Of a stretch of 64,000 bases of DNA, positions 56,306 to 64,000 are shown piece by piece. The position numbers and the translations under genes are program-made. The notes below the pieces were generated by a model that searched no databases, was not told the DNA's origin, and saw nothing but the letters and a program-made list of their open reading frames with translations. Position 1 is the stretch's first letter, and each line of letters begins with the position of its first letter. The stretch comes from Torymus aiolomorphi (lineage: Eukaryota; Arthropoda; Insecta; Hymenoptera; Torymidae): assembly GCA_036365515.1 (NCBI GenBank), contig CM070875.1, positions 93,912,628 to 93,976,627 of the forward strand. Direction: 5' to 3'.

Positions 56306-58555
56306 GTGCTACCTCGGCGCCGATTTCATTCGGACATTCGGAATGATTCACGATGCCGTGAAAAATCAGCTGACCGTGAGCGCGTCAGGGCAAACGGTAG
56401 ATTTAGAAGTAGCCAGCGTTTCTCTTGGCGAAACTCTGGAGCTAGCTTCGATCGGTCTCGAGGAGATGTCGGGGTGCAGAAGAAACAACTCCAAGAACTC
56501 CTCGACCAGTTGCTCGTCCAGACGGATGAACCTCTCGGCCGCACGACGTGGGCCGAACACGCGATTTCTGTTGGCTCGGCTCGGCCGGTCAAACAGAAAT
56601 ATTACCCCGTCTCCAAGAAACTCGAGGAGATCATGCACTCTCAGGTACGAGAGATGCTGGAGGCGGGTATAATCGAGCCCTCGACCAGTGCTTGGTCGAG
56701 TCCAGTAGTAATGGTGCGGAAAGCGCCCGAGAAATATCGATTCTGCATCGACTTCCGGAAGGTGAATGCCGTGTCCAGAGCTGACGCATATCCGCTCCCA
56801 TATATGGACGCGATTTTGCGGAAGCTACAAGGCGCAAAATATATTTCGACTCTGGACTTAAGCAGCGCATATCACCAGATTCCGCTGGAGGAAGAATCTC
56901 GCCCATTAACGGCGTTCACGGTGCCTGGACTGGGATTATTCCAGTTCACGCGCATGCCGTATGGCCTCTCGCAGGCAGGTGCAACATTTCAGAGGTTAAT
57001 CGATAAGGTTATCGGTCCTGAAATGGAACCCTATGCCTTCTCCTATCTCGATGATATAATCATTGTCACCGAGACCTTTGAAGAACACGTAAAGTGGCTT
57101 GGCCACGTTCTCAAGCGAATAAAGGAGGCTAATCTCACTATTAACCGAGAGAAAAGTGTGTTTGGCCAGACGGAAGTTCGCTACCTGGGCGTACTCGTTA
57201 ATCGGGACGGTTTTCGTCCCGATCCCGAGAAAATCGCGCCGATAATAAGCTATCCTGAACCACGGAACCTAAAACAGCTTCGGCGTTTTCTAGGAATGGC
57301 CTCGTGGTACAGGAAGTTCCTAAAAGATTTCGCTGCTATGGCCGAGCCACTAACCCGACTCACCAAGAAAGACCGCCGATACGATTGGACAGAGGAACAA
57401 CAAGTAGCTTTCGATCAGATTAAGGCTTTTGTTGCGTCTGCTCCAATTCTGTCTCGCCCGCAATTTGAAGAACAATTCGTTCTTCAAACAGACGCGAGTG
57501 ATACAGGCATCGGCGCGGTACTCTTCCAAATAATCGATGGCGAGGAAAGAGTACTGGAATTTGCGAGTCGCACACTCTCATCCGCGGAGCGTAACTATAG
57601 CGTGACGGAGAGAGAATGCCTCGCGGTGGTCTGGGCCATTGGAAAATTCAGGCCGTATATCGAGGGCTACCATTTTCGAGTGATCACCGATCATAGTAGT
57701 CTTCGTTGGTTACACAGCCTGCATAGTCCAACTGGTCGGCTCGCGCGGTGGGCGCTCGAACTGCAAGGGCATAGCTTCGAGGTAGAGCACAGGAAGGGCG
57801 CACTTAACCACGTCCCCGATGCTCTATCTCGCATGTTCGAGGGCGACGAGGAAGATGCGTCACTCGCCGCAATCGATCTGACAAACGAGACGGACGATAC
57901 ATGGTATACCTCTTGGCGAGAGAAATTGCAGCGAGAGCCAGACGCATACCCGCGCTGGAAATTATTAGGTGGACAGTTATTCTACTATCGCCCCGACGAA
58001 CTCATAGAGGCGGCGGTCGGGGACGAAGAAGCGTGGAAAACTGTCATACCGAAGGAGGGTCGTCAGCAAGTGCTCGCTGAGAGCCACGACGATCCGACCT
58101 CGGGACACCTGGGGCGAGACAAAACGTACGATCGCGCTACGAGATTTTACTACTGGCCACACATGTACAAGGCAGTACGTAGATACGTGCGCGAGTGTCT
58201 CGTCTGCCAGCAGTGCAAAGTCGAGCAACGCGCGCCTGCCGGTTTAATGGGAAAACGCGACATATCGCGCCCATGGCAGGTGGTGGCGGCCGACATGATG
58301 GGTCCTCTACCCAAGAGCAAACGCGGCTTCGAATATATTCTTGTATTCGAAGATTTATTCTCCAGATGGGTAGAGGTTATTCCGTTGCGGAAGGCGAACG
58401 CAAAATCTATCTTGAAGGAATTGAAAGAGAGAGTGATTTTACGTTTTGGCACGCCGGAAGTATTTCTCAGTGACAATGGAACGGAGTTTAAAAACCGCGC
58501 CGTCACTGAGTACTTACGGAACTTGGGGGTACACCACACGGGGACACCGCCGTAG
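56306..58555 (+). CDS. pol: Pol: reverse transcriptase, RNase H and integrase N-terminus
   Basis: Family similarity begins at about 56465 (VQKKQLQELLDQLLVQTDEP). RT motifs: YRFCIDFRKVNAV, STLDLSSAYHQIPL (catalytic Asp), RMPYGLSQAGATFQ, YLDD at 57044-57055, YLGVLVNRDGF. RNase H: LQTDASDTGIGAVLF, TERECLAVVW, ITDHSSLRWL, HVPDALSR. Integrase: HDDPTSGHLG with CLVCQQC (HHCC zinc domain), then ADMMGPLP and SDNGTEF, two of the three catalytic acidic residues. A TAG at 58553-58555 ends the frame before the catalytic Glu, which is encoded in the next frame. Confidence 0.92.
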   Translation: MLPRRRFHSDIRNDSRCREKSADRERVRANGRFRSSQRFSWRNSGASFDRSRGDVGVQKKQLQELLDQLLVQTDEPLGRTTWAEHAISVGSARPVKQKYYPVSKKLEEIMHSQVREMLEAGIIEPSTSAWSSPVVMVRKAPEKYRFCIDFRKVNAVSRADAYPLPYMDAILRKLQGAKYISTLDLSSAYHQIPLEEESRPLTAFTVPGLGLFQFTRMPYGLSQAGATFQRLIDKVIGPEMEPYAFSYLDDIIIVTETFEEHVKWLGHVLKRIKEANLTINREKSVFGQTEVRYLGVLVNRDGFRPDPEKIAPIISYPEPRNLKQLRRFLGMASWYRKFLKDFAAMAEPLTRLTKKDRRYDWTEEQQVAFDQIKAFVASAPILSRPQFEEQFVLQTDASDTGIGAVLFQIIDGEERVLEFASRTLSSAERNYSVTERECLAVVWAIGKFRPYIEGYHFRVITDHSSLRWLHSLHSPTGRLARWALELQGHSFEVEHRKGALNHVPDALSRMFEGDEEDASLAAIDLTNETDDTWYTSWREKLQREPDAYPRWKLLGGQLFYYRPDELIEAAVGDEEAWKTVIPKEGRQQVLAESHDDPTSGHLGRDKTYDRATRFYYWPHMYKAVRRYVRECLVCQQCKVEQRAPAGLMGKRDISRPWQVVAADMMGPLPKSKRGFEYILVFEDLFSRWVEVIPLRKANAKSILKELKERVILRFGTPEVFLSDNGTEFKNRAVTEYLRNLGVHHTGTPP

Positions 58556-58557
58556 CA

Positions 58558-59547
58558 CCCCAAGCCAACCCGGTGGAGCGAGTAAACCGGACGCTCAAAA
58601 CCCGGTTAATCGCTTTTGTGGAGGAAAAACACGCCTCTTGGGACGAGAATCTGCCCGAGCTGGTGTTTTCGCTCAATAACGCCGCCCATAGTAGTACCGG
58701 ACTCTCGCCCGCAATGTTAAATTACGGGCGGCGACCCCTACCCCCAGGAACGGCCAAAAGAGCTCGTGACCGCGTAGCGGAAGAACGAGCGAGCCAGGAG
58801 AAAGTCGAGGAATGGGCCTCGAGGATGAAAGGCCTCAATCGATTGAATAGAGCCGTCGCCGATCACATCGACGGCGAACAAGAGCGGCAAGCGCATTATT
58901 ATGATGCAAAACACCGCGAGCCCCTCTTCCAAGCAGGAGACTATGTTTGGAAGAGAAACCGGATCCTATCGTCTGCCGCACAAGGAATCTCGGCGAAACT
59001 GGCACCGAAATTCGCGGGGCCGTATGCGATAATAGCTAAAATAGGCATTAACACTTATCGCATACGCGCGCTCGACGCAAACGAGGAGGAATTAGTTCAC
59101 GCCGAGCATCTGAAGCCTTACGTGGGTGTAACGCCTTCAGATGAGGAGCCGGAGGAAGAACCTCAACCGCCGAGGGATAGCGCAGCGATTGTGGCGATGT
59201 GCGACCCGCCAGTAGCGAGCGACACCGAGAATAACTCGCAAGTAGATCGCGGAAACGACGGCGCCGCAGCAATCTCCGATCGCGTACCGCTTGAGAACCC
59301 AGCGAGCGAAGCGGAAAACTTACGTGCCCCTACTCCTCTCCCCAGGCGTAACCCGGGTCGTCCAAGGAAGGCGGTGCGGCTTGTAGTAAGGCCGACTGCT
59401 ATACGCGTGATAGCGGCGAGCCCATCAAAGAACCTCGCTGCGAAATCGCGCGGACGACCCAAAGGCTCACGCAATGAGGCGAATACTCTCGATCCGACGA
59501 CCATACTACCCTCGCGGACGCGTACGCAGTCTCGCGCGGCAGTATAA
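58558..59547 (+). CDS. pol: Pol: integrase C-terminal part with AT-hook-like tail
   Basis: Continues the integrase in another frame. It contains the catalytic Glu in NPVERVNRTLK, the NNAAHSSTGLSPAMLNYGR block and a GPY/F-type module (KLAPKFAGPYAII, YRIRALDANEEELVHAEHLK). The C-terminal tail is Pro/Arg-rich with two AT-hook-like cores, NPGRPRK (about 59350-59370) and RGRPKG (59449-59466). No chromodomain is seen. A single base loss near 58553 would account for both the stop and the frame change. The GTG at 58573 is not a real start. Confidence 0.88.
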   Translation, partial: PQANPVERVNRTLKTRLIAFVEEKHASWDENLPELVFSLNNAAHSSTGLSPAMLNYGRRPLPPGTAKRARDRVAEERASQEKVEEWASRMKGLNRLNRAVADHIDGEQERQAHYYDAKHREPLFQAGDYVWKRNRILSSAAQGISAKLAPKFAGPYAIIAKIGINTYRIRALDANEEELVHAEHLKPYVGVTPSDEEPEEEPQPPRDSAAIVAMCDPPVASDTENNSQVDRGNDGAAAISDRVPLENPASEAENLRAPTPLPRRNPGRPRKAVRLVVRPTAIRVIAASPSKNLAAKSRGRPKGSRNEANTLDPTTILPSRTRTQSRAAV

Positions 59548-59582
59548 CATACATTTTAATTTTGGGCACCCGATGATTCCGT

Positions 59583-59613
59583 CTAACCTCCTTTCCCTTT
59601 CCTCATTTTCAGA
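59583..59613 (+). other. Likely splice acceptor before ORF3
   Basis: CTAAC (possible branch point) at 59583-59587, then a pyrimidine-rich tract and TTTTCAG ending at 59612; the ORF3 ATG follows one base later (59614). With the U5 donor this would give a spliced mRNA, as for env of errantivirus-type elements. Confidence 0.6.
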
Positions 59614-60561
59614 ATGGATCCAGAGGACTCGGCGCTGGTGCCCACCTCCGCCGTGAGCGAAGCAGCGGAGTTGCTCCGAGGAGTGTTGGCGGCGCTCCAC
59701 AACCTCGCCGGTCCACCGCTCGCCGTGCCGGTAACCGAGCAGGCGGCTGAAGGGGCGGGATCCCCGCCATCCCTTCCGCTCGGGCCGGCGACGACGCCGG
59801 GCTTACGGCGGCCGCACGCACAGCGTCCGCCGAGCCCAAAAGGCTCCACAACGGAGGAGAGCGAAGAGGAGGGGGCCATCGGAGGAACGGCTGGAGTCTC
59901 CGACGCCCCGCCGTCCGTCTCCTCCGCTACCCCCAGCTCCTTCTCGTCCCTGGCTAGCGAGCCGTCGCCGCCCCAGGGACGAGGCCTCTCCAGCCGGAGA
60001 CAGCCTCTCGAGGTGCGCTGGGATGCCCTCGAGAAGGCATTGCGGGAGGCCCGCGACGTCACGCGCCGGGCCAGGGAAATGGAGGCCGCCGCCTTCCGCG
60101 AGTGGGACGAGTTCCACTCAAGTTCGCGGTGGGCGGGCGAATTCTCGGCTCCCTGGACCAAGGCCGTGAAGCAGCGGCGCGAGGAGGCCCAGGCCGAAGA
60201 GGCGGCGCGCAAGGGCGTGCGCGAGCGCCGCGCCGCGCTAGCCGCGGCAGACGAAGCGCGCCGCGAAGTCGAGGCGGCGCAGCAGGTGACGAGGCAGGCC
60301 CAGATGCGCCTGGAGGCCGCGCAGACGCGGGCTCGACGCGCCGAGGAACGCGCGTTCCTCGTCCCCAGCCGCCCCGTCATCGCGCCACCGCCCGCTCGCC
60401 CCGCGAGCCAGGCGCCGCGCCAACCACGGGCAGCACCAGCCCAAGCAGCGCCGGATGGCCGTCGCTGCTATTTCTGCGGGGAGCCTGGGGTCAAGGTGCA
60501 CTGGAAATGCCCCAATTTCCAGAGCCACGATCCCAAGGACCCGTGGTATAAGAGGCGCTGA
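59614..60561 (+). CDS. ORF3: coiled-coil protein with C-terminal zinc knuckle
   Basis: 315 residues in the place where env occurs in some Gypsy elements, but with no signal peptide or membrane segment. Residues 1-120 are Pro/Ser/Ala-rich and acidic. About 130-250 are Arg/Glu/Ala-rich heptad-like helices (LEKALREARDVTRRAREMEA, AADEARREVEAAQQVTRQAQ). After a Pro/Ala linker come Cys285, Cys288, His296 and Cys299 in CYFCGEPGVKVHWKC. The spacing CX2CX7HX2C differs from the classic knuckle. The frame is intact, unlike pol. It could be an extra RNA-binding or Gag-like protein; function unknown. GC content is very high. Confidence 0.8.
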   Translation: MDPEDSALVPTSAVSEAAELLRGVLAALHNLAGPPLAVPVTEQAAEGAGSPPSLPLGPATTPGLRRPHAQRPPSPKGSTTEESEEEGAIGGTAGVSDAPPSVSSATPSSFSSLASEPSPPQGRGLSSRRQPLEVRWDALEKALREARDVTRRAREMEAAAFREWDEFHSSSRWAGEFSAPWTKAVKQRREEAQAEEAARKGVRERRAALAAADEARREVEAAQQVTRQAQMRLEAAQTRARRAEERAFLVPSRPVIAPPPARPASQAPRQPRAAPAQAAPDGRRCYFCGEPGVKVHWKCPNFQSHDPKDPWYKRR

Positions 60562-60825
60562 GGGAATCTTCGCCTCACCACACCCTCCCCAAGAGGGGAT
60601 ATAAATCTTGGAACACCGGGGTCCAGCAGCCACCGGCTACACAAAGTACCCCCCTTGTAGCCCATTAATAAAGGCCTGGACGGGCCGTATTTTTTTGATA
60701 CTAGTCTCGCCTTATTTTTCTTTCTCCCACCTCCGCTCCTAACCTAGCATGCCCTTACCACCCACGCGTGCGAACTTCGCATGTTATGCATCCAGAGCGC
60801 CGACCAGGGGGTAGTACGTCGCGTC
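60562..60825 (+). other. 3' untranslated segment between ORF3 and polypurine tract
   Basis: Contains GGGATATAAATC near 60597 and AATAAA near 60667 (CATTAATAAAGGCC), so the ORF3 cassette may carry its own polyadenylation signal upstream of the one in the LTR. Confidence 0.45.
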
Positions 60826-60836
60826 TGGGAGGGGGG
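60826..60836 (+). other. Polypurine tract
   Basis: GGGAGGGGGG directly before the 3' LTR, the primer for plus-strand synthesis. Confidence 0.8.
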
Positions 60837-61917
<1,081 letters not shown>

Positions 61918-62037
61918 ATGCCGACATCTCTTCAAAAGGACCGATCTATACGTTGATATCTCTTCAAATACACAAATGCCCATAGTTATATATATATATC
62001 TTCCTATATATATATAGCTGGTAGAGCTTTTTGTGAA

Positions 62038-62220
62038 TTAGCTGCCCCTGAGCTGCCCCTTTTGGTCGCCCATTTGCTGCCCCTTAAAATAACGTAAAAT
62101 TACGTGTTTTTACACGTTATTTTTATTCGGATTTGCTGCCCCTTAAATTTTCTTGCTGCCCCTTGCCGCCCAAATGTGGTCGCCCATTGGCTGCCCCTTG
62201 TACTGCCCCTTGTGCCCTCC
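62038..62220. repeat. Irregular GCTGCCCCTT repeat cluster
   Basis: GCTGCCCC occurs six times and ACTGCCCC once in about 180 bases, with GGTCGCCCAT twice and a hairpin ACGTAAAATTACGT...ACACGT between. Spacing is irregular. Confidence 0.7.
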
Positions 62221-62738
62221 GTCACTGCTGAGGATTTTATTTTTTGAATAGGATGTTGGATTTTTGTTTTTAAGTGGTAGGTTGGTGGCTACTTTTATCA
62301 TTAGCCTTAAAAGTATGAAAATGCAACGTTGACGTTGTAGAACATCAAAATGTTTTTTGTGATCTAAACAAGCTTTTGATAATAATAAAAAAAGTCTTTT
62401 CCACGCAACCTAATAGGTGTTTTTGTGATATCAAAAGTTTGAGAGGTCGAGATCACTAATCATTATCTTGCTATCAGACTTTCAAAATTCCAATTGGCCA
62501 TCAAAAGTTCGAGGGAAACAAAAGGTCGAGATCACTGATCACAATCTTGCCATAAAATTGAAAATGTTGTAGGTATTTTGAGAAAAAAGAAATCGCAGAT
62601 CGATGTATGTAAAAATTGTAACATATTTTTGTTTCATTTTGAAATATGATAAAAATTATCTTTATTCATAGTTCATTTAACATTGAACAAAATCTTTGTT
62701 ATAATTGATCTAGCAAATATTTTAAACTGTAAATCAAG
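62221..62738. other. AT-rich interval with a ~70-bp direct repeat
   Basis: ATCAAAAGTTTGAGAGGTCG followed by AGATCACTAATC (about 62430) recurs as ATCAAAAGTTCGAGG...GGTCGAGATCACTGATC (about 62502). No gene recognised. Confidence 0.5.
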
Positions 62739-63806
62739 AAAAAATTACGCGAAGTAGATGCAATAATTTGGGATGAAGCATCAATGATACCAAGAAAAGC
62801 TTTAGACATTGTAGATAAAACATTGAGAGATGTTTGTAATATAAATTTAGCTTTTGGGGAAAATTAATTATATTAGGAGGAGATTTTCGACAAATTCTTC
62901 CAGTTATTAAAAATGGCTGTAGAAGTACGATTATACAAGAAACAATAAAATATTCAGATATTTGGCCACTTTTTAACATAAATTACTTAAAAAAAAATAT
63001 TCGTTCTAATAATAAGGAATTTGCTTTGTTTTTATTAAATATTGGAGAGGGAATAATTAATCCGTTTAAAATACCAAATAGTTGGAAAACTGATGATGTT
63101 TGTTTGAAAATATATAAAGATATAAATTATAATTTATCTATAAATAGTGTTATTTTAACGTCTCATAATGAAGACTCAACTATTCTAAATAATAAAATAT
63201 TAAAATTAATCGATAGTGATGAAATGACTTATTATAGTATAGATAGCGCAACATATAAAGGTGTTGATCTATCAGATGATAATATTTACATAAATTTTCC
63301 TATTGAATACTTGCATAATATTCGTGAAGGCTTACCACCACATGAATTACATCTAAAAATTAATGCGATAGTAATGTTAATACGAAATTTAATAAATTTG
63401 GTTTATGATGATGGTTTATGATGGTTTATGCAATGGAACTCGATTAAAAATAATTAGACTATTTAAATATAATATAGAAGCTGAAATAATAACAGGAGAA
63501 AAATCAGGAAATAACGTTTTTATACCGAGAATAACATTAAGTACTGCAGAATCGTTTTCATTGCCATTTATAGTTAATAGAAAACAATTTCCTATTGTCT
63601 TGGCTTTTGCTATGACGATAAATAAATCACAAGGACAAAGTTTTGATGCATTAGGTATTTATTTTAGAAAACCATTATTTTCACATGGACAATTATATGT
63701 TGCACTGTCTAGATGTAGGAATCCAAATAATATATTTATTCAAAACGATACAGATAATAAAGAAGAAATCATAAATATTGTTTGGAAAGAAATTTTTGAT
63801 GAATAA
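62739..63806 (+). pseudogene. Helitron-type PIF1-like helicase, C-terminal fragment
   Basis: C-terminal half of the SF1 helicase of a Helitron Rep-helicase. Motifs in order: VDAIIWDEASMIPRKALD (Walker B), LGGDFRQILPVI, SDIWPLF, ILTSHNEDS, EGLPPHELHLKINAIVML, DGLCNGTRLKI, FAMTINKSQGQSF and LYVALSRCRN. The Walker A and Rep parts are missing. Three frames are needed: a shift near 62858 and another near 63410, so it is inactive. Frames 63026-63421 and 63405-63806 are its largest open parts. AT-rich codon use matches the surroundings and contrasts with the Gypsy element. Confidence 0.88.
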
Positions 63807-63827
63807 ATAAAAAAAACCAGGTAAAAA

Positions 63828-64000
63828 CTTGGTCTGCTTTCAGCTATCTTAAAAATTGGTGTACTTTTAGCGACCTTAAGAATTCGTCTGCTTTTACCGA
63901 CTTTCAAAAATGGTCTGTTTTTAGCGACCTCAAATATTGGTCTGCTTTCAATTACCTTAAAAATTGGTGAACTTTCAGCGACCTTAAAAATTGGTCTGCT
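63828..64000. repeat. ~27-bp tandem repeat running off the window
   Basis: Units such as TTGGTCTGCTTTCAGCGACC followed by TTAAAAA, at least six to seven copies with substitutions, starting about 20 bases after the helicase stop and continuing to the end. Confidence 0.85.

Overview
This window looks like a piece of an arthropod, most likely insect, nuclear genome made almost entirely of mobile elements and repeats. I could not support any ordinary host gene. The insect assignment rests on the mix of families (mariner, piggyBac, Jockey/I-like non-LTR, Gypsy and Helitron fragments), AT-rich flanks and long microsatellites. A hymenopteran is possible but not shown. Many open frames in the window are shadows inside repeats.

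Layout. 1-3.9 kb: relics on the minus strand: the 3' part of a non-LTR retrotransposon with two extra frames downstream of the RT, a mariner end and a piggyBac C-terminus. 4.0-7.5 kb: a ~152-bp satellite with a 911-bp (six-monomer) duplication. 7.5-14.0 kb: a giant inverted repeat (arms 2.2-2.4 kb) whose arms carry a 5S-rRNA-like pol III promoter segment and palindromic hairpin modules. 14.3-14.9 kb: a solo LTR with a 5-bp target duplication, swollen by (GA)n. 15.5-16.5 kb: a minus-strand LTR with its primer-binding site. 16.5-21.2 kb: a non-LTR retrotransposon (ORF1 with zinc knuckles, endonuclease, RT), flanked on both sides by (TA)n, internally deleted, and interrupted by hairpin modules.

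21.97-46.38 kb: a mariner of about 1.29 kb whose transposase is split by a 23.1-kb foldback element (22487-45595). That element has perfect 9-bp target duplications (AGAAAACAG), long inverted arms built of ~300-bp subterminal repeats and ~173-bp tandem repeats, a complex centre, and a cargo region with MITEs, iteron hairpins and a possible peptidase fragment. This is the most striking object in the window.

46.4-51.3 kb: unresolved element-derived sequence with short tandem repeats and a possible LTR. 51.42-61.81 kb: a nearly complete Gypsy-type LTR retrotransposon inserted in (TA)n. It has near-identical LTRs, a Lys-type primer-binding site, gag, an in-phase -1 slippery site, protease, RT/RNase H, and an integrase whose tail carries two AT-hook-like motifs. 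A third frame with a coiled coil and zinc knuckle follows a good splice acceptor. 62.0-64.0 kb: a GCTGCCCC repeat cluster, a decayed Helitron-type helicase and a 27-bp tandem repeat that runs off the window.

How the parts relate. The order of nesting can be read directly: mariner entered older element-derived DNA, the foldback entered mariner, and MITEs and hairpin modules entered the foldback cargo. (TA)n tracts act as repeated landing sites for LTR and non-LTR elements. Most breaks in the Gypsy genes are single-base indels although its LTRs are almost identical, so assembly error has to be considered alongside genuine decay.
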